Source of the DNA: Sphingomonas sp.
GTDB lineage: Bacteria; Pseudomonadota; Alphaproteobacteria; Sphingomonadales; Sphingomonadaceae
NCBI GenBank assembly: GCA_025981625.1
Contig: JAICXF010000020.1
Coordinates: forward strand, 1-29,086
Length of the DNA: 29,086 nt
Direction: 5' to 3'
Shown here: positions 1 through 6,758 of the stretch, piece after piece
Layout of the letters: each line of letters starts with the position of its first letter
Numbering within the stretch: position 1 is the first letter of the stretch
Translations under genes and position numbers: made by a program
The notes under the pieces: generated by a model
What the model was told of the DNA's origin: nothing
What the model saw: the letters and a program-made list of their open reading frames with translations, nothing else
Databases searched by the model: none

Positions 1-1090
1 CCGTGCCCTGGTGCAATAGCTGGAACACGGCGTGCTGCGCGTCCGTACCGGTGCCGCCCCAGGTGACCGGCGCGGTCGGATGTTCGACCGGCTGCCCGTC
101 CCTGGTCACCGACTTGCCATTCGACTCCATCTCGAGCTGCTGGAGATAGAAGGGCAATAACCGCAGCCGTTCGTCATAGGCGAATACCGAGCGGGTCTGG
201 CAGCCAAGCTGCTCGACATAAAGCCGGTCGGCGAAGGCGGCAATGAGCGGCACGTTTTCCGCTGGTGCGGCGAACCGGAAATGCCGGTCCATCTCGGCCG
301 CGCCCTCCAGCAGCGCTTCAAAGGCATCCCAGCCAAGTGCCAGCGCCGCCGTCAGTCCGACCGAGCTCCACAGCGAGTAGCGGCCGCCGACCCCTTCGCC
401 GAATTGAAGGATGCGGGTTTCGTCGATTCCCTCGTTGAGCGCAGCTTCGGGCCTCGCGGTCACGGCGATCAATCGCCCGTCCGGGTCGTCCACGCCGCCG
501 TCCCGCAGCCAATCGCGTGCCGCCTGAAGGTTCGTCAAGGTTTCCAGGGTCGTAAATGTCTTGGAAGCCGCCACGATGAGCGTCGTCGCCGGATCGAGCG
601 GTTCCACCGCGTCGTCGAACGCCGCGCCGTCGATGTTCGACAGGAAACGGACCGTCAGGCTCGACAAGTGGCGGCCGAGCGCATCGACGAGCAGGGCGGG
701 TCCGAGCACCGACCCGCCAATGCCGATGTGGAGTACGCCGGTGACGTCGCCGAACGCGCCCGCCTCGATCGCGTCGACCAGCGCGCGCATCCGTTGCCGC
801 CGTGCGGTCGCAAGGTCGACATCCCCGGGCGCCCCGCTTCCGCGCTCCGCGACATGGGCGGCCGGGCGCCCCTCGCTCGCGTTGACGATTTCTCCGGCGA
901 ACAAAGCGTCACGCGCCGGTCCGAAGCCGCTCGTTTCGGCTCTTTTTTCGAATTGCTCGATCAGCTGCCGGTCGAGGTGGGTCTTGGTCCAGTCGAAATA
1001 GATGCCGGCCGCGTCGAAGCTCAGCTTGCTCAGCCGGTCCGGCTCGGCGGCGAACAGCTCATCGAGCCGCTTGATCGAGCTTTTGTCCAT
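1..1090 (-). CDS. pgi: Glucose-6-phosphate isomerase, 3' end cut by window edge
   Basis: Interconverts glucose-6-phosphate and fructose-6-phosphate in the cytoplasm. The first 363 residues are visible; the family is usually 500-550, so the C-terminus lies left of the window. Translation starts at ATG 1088-1090 (MDKSSIKRLDELF). Visible motifs are the SIS sugar-phosphate-binding loop HIGIGGSVLGP (about 121-131), SKTFTTLET (about 176-184), the PGI signature VGGRYSLWSSVG (about 245) and GTDAQHAVFQLLHQGT at the edge. The segment that reads WGEPGTNGQH in E. coli reads WGGTGTDAQH here, so the usual catalytic Glu is Gly at residue 346. The gene diverges from lepB, leaving only 14 bp if lepB uses its first ATG and 77 bp if it uses the second. 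Family assignment is secure; the effect of the substitution is inference. Confidence 0.95.
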   Translation of the reverse strand, partial: MDKSSIKRLDELFAAEPDRLSKLSFDAAGIYFDWTKTHLDRQLIEQFEKRAETSGFGPARDALFAGEIVNASEGRPAAHVAERGSGAPGDVDLATARRQRMRALVDAIEAGAFGDVTGVLHIGIGGSVLGPALLVDALGRHLSSLTVRFLSNIDGAAFDDAVEPLDPATTLIVAASKTFTTLETLTNLQAARDWLRDGGVDDPDGRLIAVTARPEAALNEGIDETRILQFGEGVGGRYSLWSSVGLTAALALGWDAFEALLEGAAEMDRHFRFAAPAENVPLIAAFADRLYVEQLGCQTRSVFAYDERLRLLPFYLQQLEMESNGKSVTRDGQPVEHPTAPVTWGGTGTDAQHAVFQLLHQGT

Positions 1091-1104
1091 GGCCGCCGCA
1101 CATA

Positions 1105-2028
1105 ATGACCGTTCCGCCGTTTGCCAGCCCGCTTGACCTTCAACGCATCGCCGGAAACAAGCGGCCGATGGCCCGGGCGACCCCTCGGCGCAGTCGCTCG
1201 ACCGCGCGCTCAACGACAGCTGAAAAAAAGGAGAGCGCCGGCTCGCTGCTGCGCTTCGTCGTTGGAGTCGCGATCCTCGCCTGGCTGGTTCGCAGCTTCA
1301 TCCTCCAGCCGTTCTACATCCCGTCCGGGTCGATGCTCCCGACACTGTACATCGGCGACTATCTGGCGGTCGCGAAGTGGCCCTATGGCTATTCCCGCTA
1401 CAGCTTTCCTTTCGGCACTCCCTCGTTCAGCGGGCGAATCCTTGGCGCCCTGCCCAGGCGCGGTGACGTCGTCGTTTTTCGCCATCCGGACGAGAATGCC
1501 GATCTCATCAAACGCGTCATCGGCCTGCCCGGCGACACGGTGGAAGTCCGCAACGGCAGCGTGATCCTCAACGGACGAATCGTCCCTCGCCAGCCGCTGG
1601 GGGCCGCCAAGGTTGAACTCAGTGCCAACAGCCCGTGCCGAGTCATCCCGCCCGCGAGCCCGTTGGTAGCCGCGGTCGATGGCCGCCAATTCTGCCTCTA
1701 CCGCGCATTCCTGGAGAAACTCCCCGGAGGTCCCAGCTACACCGTGCTCGACCAGGTGGACCACGGGCCCGCGGATGATTTCCCCAGGACCCGAGTCACT
1801 CCCGGGCACATCTTCCTGATGGGGGACAACCGTGACGACAGTCTCGACAGCCGCTTCCCGGTCTACGAAGGAGGGATCGGCATGGTCCCGACTGAAAACA
1901 TGATTGGCCGCCCGATCGTGACCTTCTGGTCGACCGACGGCGGCGCGGCCTGGCTGAAGCCATGGACGTGGTTCAGCGCTCTTCGCTCCGACCGCGTCGG
2001 CGATGGCTATACCGGGATCGCGACATGA
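1105..2028 (+). CDS. lepB: Signal peptidase I
   Basis: Inner-membrane serine protease (family S26) that removes signal peptides from exported proteins. From the ATG at 1105 it is 307 aa. A basic N-terminal stretch precedes one membrane segment (about 51-68). The catalytic Ser is S76 in FYIPSGSMLPTL and the general-base Lys is K136 in LIKRVIGLPGD; the conserved box MGDNRDDSLDSR lies at 239-250. A second in-frame ATG at 1168 (MARATPRRS), with GGAA about 11 bp upstream, would shorten the protein by 21 residues and leave a more normal gap to divergent pgi; it may be the true start. The stop overlaps the rnc start (ATGA at 2025-2028), which suggests translational coupling. The lepB-rnc-era order is usual in alphaproteobacteria. 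Confidence 0.95.
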   Translation: MTVPPFASPLDLQRIAGNKRPMARATPRRSRSTARSTTAEKKESAGSLLRFVVGVAILAWLVRSFILQPFYIPSGSMLPTLYIGDYLAVAKWPYGYSRYSFPFGTPSFSGRILGALPRRGDVVVFRHPDENADLIKRVIGLPGDTVEVRNGSVILNGRIVPRQPLGAAKVELSANSPCRVIPPASPLVAAVDGRQFCLYRAFLEKLPGGPSYTVLDQVDHGPADDFPRTRVTPGHIFLMGDNRDDSLDSRFPVYEGGIGMVPTENMIGRPIVTFWSTDGGAAWLKPWTWFSALRSDRVGDGYTGIAT

Positions 2029-2690
2029 GCGCGGCCGTCGCTGCATTCGTCCGCGACAAGCTCGGCCATGAACCGCGCGATCTGTCGCTGTTTGAACTGG
2101 CGCTCACCCACTCGAGCGTCGGCAAGGACAGCTACGAGCGGCTCGAGTTCCTCGGCGATCGCGTGCTCGGCATGGTCATCGCCCGGGCATTGTACGACCG
2201 TTATCCGAACGAGCCGGAAGGCAATCTCTCCAAGCGGTACAACGGCCTGGTCGATCGGGATACCTGCGCCGAGAACGCACGCGAGATCGGCGTGCCCGCT
2301 CTGGTCCGTCTCGGCAAGCAAGCGCGCGAGGACGGTGCGAGCCAGAGCGACAACGTCATTGGCGATGTGATCGAAGCGCTGATCGGTGCCTTGTTGCTCG
2401 ATGGCGGGTTCGAGGCGGCGCAACGCTTCATCCTCGGTCTCTGGGCACCGGACGTCACCAGCCAGCGCCGCGCGCCGCAACATCCCAAGTCAGTTCTGCA
2501 GGAGCTGGCCGCAGCGAAAGCCGTCAAGCCTCCGGTCTATGAAGTCGTGGCCCGGACCGGAGCGCACCATTCGCCGACATTCACCGTCAAAGTCGCGGTC
2601 CCAACGATCGGCGAAGCGACTGCCGAGGGCACCAGCAAGCAGGAGGCGGAAACCGCGGCGGCCGCGGCTTTGTTGTCCCGCTTGAAATGA
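2025..2690 (+). CDS. rnc: Ribonuclease III
   Basis: Double-strand-specific endoribonuclease that processes rRNA precursors and structured mRNAs. The 221-aa protein starts at the ATG that overlaps the lepB stop; the frame is open further upstream, but that would run inside lepB. The RNase III domain has the signature YERLEFLGDRVLG, and the acidic residues fall at E38, E41, D45, E65, D114 and E117, the same numbering as in the E. coli enzyme. A C-terminal dsRNA-binding domain spans about 153-221 (HPKSVLQELAAAK to the Ala-rich last helix). The stop overlaps the era start in another ATGA, so lepB, rnc and era are probably cotranscribed and coupled. Nothing is missing from the catalytic set. Confidence 0.97.
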   Translation: MSAAVAAFVRDKLGHEPRDLSLFELALTHSSVGKDSYERLEFLGDRVLGMVIARALYDRYPNEPEGNLSKRYNGLVDRDTCAENAREIGVPALVRLGKQAREDGASQSDNVIGDVIEALIGALLLDGGFEAAQRFILGLWAPDVTSQRRAPQHPKSVLQELAAAKAVKPPVYEVVARTGAHHSPTFTVKVAVPTIGEATAEGTSKQEAETAAAAALLSRLK

Positions 2691-3580
2691 CCCAGAAAGC
2701 AGGCTTCGTCGCCGTGATCGGCGCGCCCAACGCGGGCAAGTCGACGCTGGTCAATGCGCTCGTCGGCCAGAAGGTCGCCATTGTCAGCCCGAAAGCGCAG
2801 ACCACCCGCGCCCGCCTGATGGGTATTGCTCTCGAGGGCGACGCCCAGATTCTCCTCGTCGACACGCCGGGCATCTTCGAACCACGGCGACGCCTGGACC
2901 GGGCGATGGTCGCGGCGGCGTGGACCGGAGCACAGGATGCCGACCTGACGTTGCTGGTCATCGACTCCTCAGCGGGAATCACGCCGCAGGTGGAGCCCAT
3001 CATCGGCTCCCTCGGCGAGCGCGGGCACCCGCTGATGATTGCGCTCAACAAGGTCGACCTCGTGGACAAGAGCAAGCTGCTCGCGCTCGCGGCTCACGTC
3101 ACCGAGCGACTGGAGCCGGACCAGATCTTCATGATCAGCGCCTCGACGGGCGACGGCGTGCCCGACCTCAAGCAAGCACTGGCGAACGCGCTGCCGGCGG
3201 GCCCGTGGCTCTATCCGGAGGACGAGGTCTCCGACGCCACCGACCGAATGATCGCGGCCGAGCTGACCCGCGAACAGATCGTCAACCAGCTTCATCAGGA
3301 GCTGCCATATGCGACCGCCGTCGAGACCGAGACCTGGGAGGAGCGGCCCGACGGCTCGACCGCAATCCGCCAGCAGATATTCGTGGGTCGCGACAGCCAG
3401 AGAGCGATCGTCATCGGCAAGGGCGGGCGTCGGCTGAAAGCCATCGGCGCGGCGGCGCGGGAGGAAATCGCGCGGCATCTCGGCCGCCCGGTCCACCTGT
3501 TCCTGCACGTGAAGGTCAATCCGCGCTGGGAAGACGATCGCGGCCTTTATCGCGAAATCGGCCTCGAGTGGGCGGACTAG
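2687..3580 (+). CDS. era: GTPase Era
   Basis: Ras-like GTPase that binds the 3' end of 16S rRNA and helps mature the 30S subunit. It is 297 aa, the normal length. The GTPase domain shows G1 GAPNAGKS (12-19), an effector region with AQTTRARLMG, G3 DTPG and G4 NKVD. A C-terminal KH domain contains IGKGGRRLKAIGAAAREEI and the VHLFLHVKV strand. The start overlaps the rnc stop by ATGA. At its 3' end the TAG stop shares a CTAG tetranucleotide with the stop of convergent cobB, so the two genes meet with no spacer and no room for a terminator. Confidence 0.97.
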   Translation: MTQKAGFVAVIGAPNAGKSTLVNALVGQKVAIVSPKAQTTRARLMGIALEGDAQILLVDTPGIFEPRRRLDRAMVAAAWTGAQDADLTLLVIDSSAGITPQVEPIIGSLGERGHPLMIALNKVDLVDKSKLLALAAHVTERLEPDQIFMISASTGDGVPDLKQALANALPAGPWLYPEDEVSDATDRMIAAELTREQIVNQLHQELPYATAVETETWEERPDGSTAIRQQIFVGRDSQRAIVIGKGGRRLKAIGAAAREEIARHLGRPVHLFLHVKVNPRWEDDRGLYREIGLEWAD

Positions 3581-4398
3581 CGCTCCAGCAGCTCTTCGAC
3601 GAACCGCGGCACCAGATCTCCCGCCTTTCCCGTCCGGCTCTCGTCGAACATATAGCTGCCGAGGCTCGGCTCGAGGTTGATCTCGAGCGTCTGTGCGCCG
3701 CGGTAGCGGGCAGTCTGAACGAAGCCAGCGGCCGGATAAACCGCGCCCGAAGTGCCGATCGAAACGAACAGGTCACAGCGCTGCAGCGCCTGTTCGATGC
3801 GGTCCATTTCGTACGGCATCTCGCCGAACCACACGATGTCGGGCCGGACGCGGCCGACCGTTCGGCACACCGGACAGATGTTTAAACCGATGCTTCGAGA
3901 CGGCACTTCGGCTTCGCTCAGCGCCTCCTCCGCATGAGCGGTTGTTTGGCTCCGCTCATCCTGAGGAGCGGCTGAGCCTGTCGAAGCCGCGTCTCGAAGG
4001 ACCTCGCCCATCGGTCCTTCCCAGCCGAACCGCTCGTCGCATTCCAGGCACCACCCCCTGGTCAGCTCGCCATGCATGTGGATCAGCCGCTTCGAACCGG
4101 CGCGCTCATGCAGGTCGTCGACATTCTGCGTGACGAGCAGCAGCTCGCCGGACCATTGCTCGTCGAGGCTCGCCAGCGCTCGATGCGCAGCGTTCGGCTC
4201 GACCGTCCCGAGCTTCGCCCGCCGCGCATCGTAGAACGCGTGCACGAGCGCGGGATCGCGCCGGAACGCTTCGGGGGTGCACACATCCTCCACCCGATGA
4301 CCTTCCCACAGTCCGTCCGGCCCGCGGAAGGTTGCCAGTCCGCTCTCGGCGGAGATGCCGGCGCCGGTGAGGATGACGATGTTGCGAATGCCCGCCAT
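3577..4398 (-). CDS. cobB: NAD-dependent protein deacylase, sirtuin, with a repeat-encoded insertion
   Basis: Sirtuin that removes acyl groups from lysines using NAD+. NAD-binding GAGISAESG (12-20), TQNVDDLHERAG (90-101) and catalytic H109 in HMHGE are present. Y56 and R59 (FYDARR) match the Tyr/Arg pair of CobB/SIRT5-type enzymes that accept succinyl-lysine. Zinc cysteines are C117, C120, C175 and C178. At 273 aa it is longer than the usual 230-240. The excess lies between the two zinc Cys pairs, at about residues 133-169, and coincides with an imperfect palindromic repeat at 3892-4000 read in frame. All catalytic and zinc residues survive, so I call it a functional gene rather than a pseudogene; activity is not proven. 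It converges on era. Confidence 0.93.
   Translation of the reverse strand: MAGIRNIVILTGAGISAESGLATFRGPDGLWEGHRVEDVCTPEAFRRDPALVHAFYDARRAKLGTVEPNAAHRALASLDEQWSGELLLVTQNVDDLHERAGSKRLIHMHGELTRGWCLECDERFGWEGPMGEVLRDAASTGSAAPQDERSQTTAHAEEALSEAEVPSRSIGLNICPVCRTVGRVRPDIVWFGEMPYEMDRIEQALQRCDLFVSIGTSGAVYPAAGFVQTARYRGAQTLEINLEPSLGSYMFDESRTGKAGDLVPRFVEELLER
3892..4000. repeat. Dispersed palindromic element inside cobB
   Basis: Two arms of about 50 bp (3892-3941 and 3952-4000) are imperfect inverted copies around a 10-bp loop at 3942-3951. The arms share blocks such as CTTCGAGACG at the outer ends and ATGAGCGG at the inner ends; the right arm holds CTGAGCCTGTCGAAG, a core I recall as typical of dispersed sphingomonad repeats. 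The whole element is translated on the minus strand as about 37 residues of CobB without a stop. A related element lies at 11561-11647. Confidence 0.85.
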
Positions 4399-4419
4399 GC
4401 GGCGAATCTAAGGACCAAA

Positions 4420-4455
4420 GCTAATGTCCGCTATGGGTGGAACACGGACGTTAGC
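4420..4455. repeat. Short palindrome, copy A (AATGTCCG...CGGACGTT type)
   Basis: The left arm GCTAATGTCCG (4420-4430) matches the reverse complement of the right arm CGGACGTTAGC (4445-4455) at 10 of 11 positions, with a 14-bp loop. It lies just upstream of cobB. The TAA stop of the next minus-strand gene (4451-4453) is inside the right arm. A second, more degenerate copy is at 5222-5255. I recall similar AATGTCCG elements as common between genes in sphingomonads; a genome search would confirm that. Confidence 0.7.
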
Positions 4456-5182
4456 TTGATCCCCTCGCGACCGATGCGACTGTGTCCTCGCAAAGCGCAC
4501 CTTCGCGTCTTATTGTTCTCTCGTAATCAGCTGAAGGATGCCGTTGAAACGGCTTCCATTTACCCCGTGGGGGTTCCACGGTGCCGGCGGCAACTCCGAC
4601 CATCACCGCAGCGATTTCCGACTGGAGAGCGAGCTCCGTTCGCATTTTCTCCGCAGCGCTCAGCTGGAGCGAAGTCGAAACAGGGTCCGCTGGTCCACCG
4701 AGCCGCCCGGTCGTGGCTTCAGCGAAATTCCCAATGATCGAGTTCTGGAGTGTGAGAATGTCAGCAAACGAGCTGAACATGAAAGCATATTGACTGAGTT
4801 CGGCGGGAGGGATGTGGTCGGCCACCTGGGTCGACATGGCCGATTGCCACGCGTTCGCTCGCCAAGGGCGCGCCTCGAATGGTGGCTGGGTGTCGTGAAG
4901 CTTGCCAATCGCCCTTTTGTCATGGCTGACGATAGCCGCTTCCAACGCATCCACGAATGGCCCCGCGCATTTTCCGAACCGAACGACCTCATCTGACTGG
5001 TCGAGCTGATCGTCGATCTCCGAGTGAATCTCAGTGGTGGCGATCTCCACCTTTTGGCGCCACTGCGCTGCTTCGACCAACTGCTCGGCGCCCAACGCGA
5101 TCAGTACGGCGAGGACGATGATTCCCACTTCGCCCAAAAACTCGCGCCAGCCGTGCAGCGGTTTGGGAAGATGAAAATGCAT
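4451..5182 (-). CDS. Hypothetical protein with one N-terminal membrane segment
   Basis: This 243-aa protein of unknown function opens with MHFHLPKPLHGWREF followed by a hydrophobic segment at about 17-33 (GEVGIIVLAVLIALGAEQL). That start resembles a family I recall as abundant in sphingomonads. The rest, about 35-243, looks soluble and mostly helical, with charged heptad-like stretches (WRQKVEIATTEIHSEI) and no motif I recognise. GAGGGC lies about 8 bp before the ATG, a fair Shine-Dalgarno. The gene sits between two copies of a short palindrome, and its TAA stop falls inside copy A. A decayed sirtuin fragment lies just upstream. This suggests the gene arrived or was rearranged here through the repeats. 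It is probably tail-out in the inner membrane; topology is inferred. Confidence 0.75.
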   Translation of the reverse strand: MHFHLPKPLHGWREFLGEVGIIVLAVLIALGAEQLVEAAQWRQKVEIATTEIHSEIDDQLDQSDEVVRFGKCAGPFVDALEAAIVSHDKRAIGKLHDTQPPFEARPWRANAWQSAMSTQVADHIPPAELSQYAFMFSSFADILTLQNSIIGNFAEATTGRLGGPADPVSTSLQLSAAEKMRTELALQSEIAAVMVGVAAGTVEPPRGKWKPFQRHPSADYERTIRREGALCEDTVASVARGSS

Positions 5183-5221
5183 TCGGGCTGCCCTCGCTGG
5201 TACGGGAGCGTAACAGAAGAA

Positions 5222-5255
5222 CTAATGTCCGCAATCAGTCGAAAGCGCACGTCAG
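5222..5255. repeat. Short palindrome, copy B
   Basis: The left arm CTAATGTCCGC (5222-5232) and right arm GCGCACGTCAG (5245-5255) pair at 8 of 11 positions. The left arm is nearly identical to that of copy A at 4420-4455. The right arm touches the truncated end of the sirtuin relic, as if the break in that gene occurred at the element. Confidence 0.55.
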
Positions 5256-5377
5256 CCATTCTCCACCCGATGGGCTTGCCACAGCCCATCCGGCCGGCGG
5301 AACGTTGCGAGCTCGCTCTTGCGTGAAACGCCGGCCCCGGTGAGTATGACGATCGTTTCCACACCCGAGAAATCCAT
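5252..5377 (-). pseudogene. Relic of a sirtuin 5' end (cobB paralogue fragment)
   Basis: On minus, ATG 5375-5377 opens a 41-codon frame containing IVILTGAGVSRKSELATF and PDGLWQAHRVENG before a TGA. Intact cobB has IVILTGAGISAESGLATF and PDGLWEGHRVEDV at the same place, and the two DNA copies are visibly alike over about 110 bp (5261-5375 against about 4285-4398). Homology stops abruptly at HRVE, next to palindrome copy B. The NAD-binding GAGISAESG has decayed to GAGVSRKSE. No catalytic His or zinc cysteines follow, so this cannot be a working sirtuin. Confidence 0.8.
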
Positions 5378-5476
5378 GCTGTCCCGCTGGAGCCTCGCTG
5401 GCCTGAGCGGAAGAATGCTTGTGCGACTCGGTCATGCGTGATTGTTTCTTGCCCGGACCGACCCCAGCGGCCCAAT

Positions 5477-5485
5477 GAGGAGGGG
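5477..5485 (+). promoter_or_regulatory. Strong Shine-Dalgarno of the lipoprotein gene
   Basis: GAGGAGGGG lies 5 bp before the ATG at 5491 and fixes that start. It is much stronger than most ribosome sites in this window. Confidence 0.7.
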
Positions 5486-5490
5486 TATCC

Positions 5491-5982
5491 ATGTACAAAG
5501 TAATCCCACTGACTGTCGCGGTCGCCGCCGCGATCAGCATGAGCGGTTGCACGAAAGCAGCGGAAGCAACTGCCGATCCCGCCCAGATTGAACTGTCGAT
5601 CAGGGCACAGGAAGCCCAATGGCAGAAGGACTATGCGGCCAAGGATGTGAACGCGCTCGCCAGCCATTATGCCGACAATGCGGCGCTGGTCAGTCCGGGC
5701 GAGCCGGTGGCGGGAAGCGATGTCGACCGCCGCAAGGCGCTCCAGGCGTTCCTCACCGACGCCAACCTCAAGGTGACCTTCGCGTCGGATACGGTCGAGG
5801 TCGCCAAGAGCGGCGATCTTGCCTACAGCCGCGGCCATTATTCCATGACTACGACGGACACCAAAACCGGCAAGCCGGTCGACAGCACCGGCTCCTATCT
5901 GACCGTGTACCGCAAGCAGGCGGACGACAGCTGGAAGGCCGTCGAGGATTTCAGCACGCCTGGACCCGCGACAAAATCCTGA
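5491..5982 (+). CDS. Lipoprotein with a DUF4440/SnoaL-like domain
   Basis: This 163-aa protein has an N-terminal signal (MYKVIPLTVAVAAAISMSGC). The lipobox-like MSGC places the lipidated Cys at residue 20; the -3 position is Met rather than Leu, so processing is likely but not certain. Residues about 34-158 look like a DUF4440/NTF2-like cone fold: EAQWQKDYAAKDVNALASHYADNA, then LAYSRGHYSMT and GSYLTVYRKQADDSWKAVEDFS. Proteins of this family occur widely as exported small-ligand-binding or unknown-function domains; no substrate can be named. A strong GAGGAGGGG ribosome site precedes it. The DUF72 gene follows 20 bp later on the same strand and may be cotranscribed. Confidence 0.85.
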   Translation: MYKVIPLTVAVAAAISMSGCTKAAEATADPAQIELSIRAQEAQWQKDYAAKDVNALASHYADNAALVSPGEPVAGSDVDRRKALQAFLTDANLKVTFASDTVEVAKSGDLAYSRGHYSMTTTDTKTGKPVDSTGSYLTVYRKQADDSWKAVEDFSTPGPATKS

Positions 5983-6002
5983 ACAGGTGCGTTGGTGCGG
6001 AT

Positions 6003-6749
6003 GTGACTGAAGGGCGCATCCGCATCGGCATCGGCGGCTGGACCTACCCGCCGTGGCGCGGCGGCTTCTATCCCGACAAGCTCCCGCAGTCCAAAGAGCT
6101 GGAATATGCCTCGCGCCAGCTGGGCGCGATCGAAATCAACGCGACCTTTTACGGGCGGCAAAGTCCGAAAAGCTGGGCCGCCTGGGCGAACAGCGTGCCG
6201 GACGACTTCCAGTTCGCGGTCAAGGGATCACGCTATGTCGTAACTCGGCCCAAGCTGGCGGACGCCGGCGAAGGGCTCGGGGTGTATTTCGCGCAAGGCA
6301 TGGCCGCGCTCCGCGACAAGCTCGGCCCAGTGCTGTGGATGCTGGCCGCGAGGCGAAAGTTCGACCGCGAGGACATTGCCGCCTTCTTGAAGCTCCTGCC
6401 GCAAACCCTCGACGGCATCCCTTTGCGCCACGTGATCGAGCCGCGCCACGAAAGCTTCCGCGATGACGCGTTCTTCGACCTCTGCCGCGAACGCGATGTC
6501 GCCGTGGTCTTCGGCGACGATGATGAATTCCCGTGCATCGACGCCGATACGGCAAGCTTCGCCTACGCGCGCCTGCAGCGCATGCGCGAAGAGGTGCCGA
6601 CCGGCTATGACGCGGCGTCGCTCGACGGCTTCGCGAAGCGCGCCCGCAAGTGGAGCGAGGACGGCCGCGACGCCTATGTCTTCATGATCAACGGAGCAAA
6701 GCTTCGCGCACCGGCCGCCGCGCTGGCCCTGCAGGAGCGGCTTCGCTAA
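6003..6749 (+). CDS. DUF72 domain protein (YecE family)
   Basis: The 248-aa protein starts at GTG 6003; the frame is open upstream, but only by overlapping the lipoprotein gene. The start IRIGIGGWTYPPWRGGFYP and the block LGAIEINATFYG are hallmarks of the DUF72 TIM-barrel family, followed by FQFAVKGSRYVVTR, HVIEPRHESF and a C-terminal YVFMINGAK. The biochemical role of the family is not established, so I assign none. There is no convincing Shine-Dalgarno at the GTG; the ATG at 6001 is in another frame and closes at once. The dapB start follows 9 bp after the stop, so the two are probably cotranscribed. Confidence 0.88.
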   Translation: MTEGRIRIGIGGWTYPPWRGGFYPDKLPQSKELEYASRQLGAIEINATFYGRQSPKSWAAWANSVPDDFQFAVKGSRYVVTRPKLADAGEGLGVYFAQGMAALRDKLGPVLWMLAARRKFDREDIAAFLKLLPQTLDGIPLRHVIEPRHESFRDDAFFDLCRERDVAVVFGDDDEFPCIDADTASFAYARLQRMREEVPTGYDAASLDGFAKRARKWSEDGRDAYVFMINGAKLRAPAAALALQERLR

Positions 6750-6758
6750 GCAACGGCA

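Larger units (their letters stand above)
5183..5490. other. Gene-poor stretch with palindrome copy B and a sirtuin relic
   Basis: About 308 bp without an intact gene. It holds palindrome copy B (5222-5255), a 5' sirtuin fragment on minus (5252-5377) and then about 110 bp in which I see only the Shine-Dalgarno of the next gene near 5477-5485. Confidence 0.7.

Noticed and set aside
281..1105. 274-codon open frame on plus opposite pgi
   Set aside because: The minus strand encodes glucose-6-phosphate isomerase with SIS motifs; the plus frame is a shadow.
4655..4690. Possible further copy of the dispersed repeat core (GCTGGAGCGAAGTCGAAAC) inside the hypothetical gene
   Set aside because: Only a short stretch resembles the core and no inverted partner arm is found nearby.
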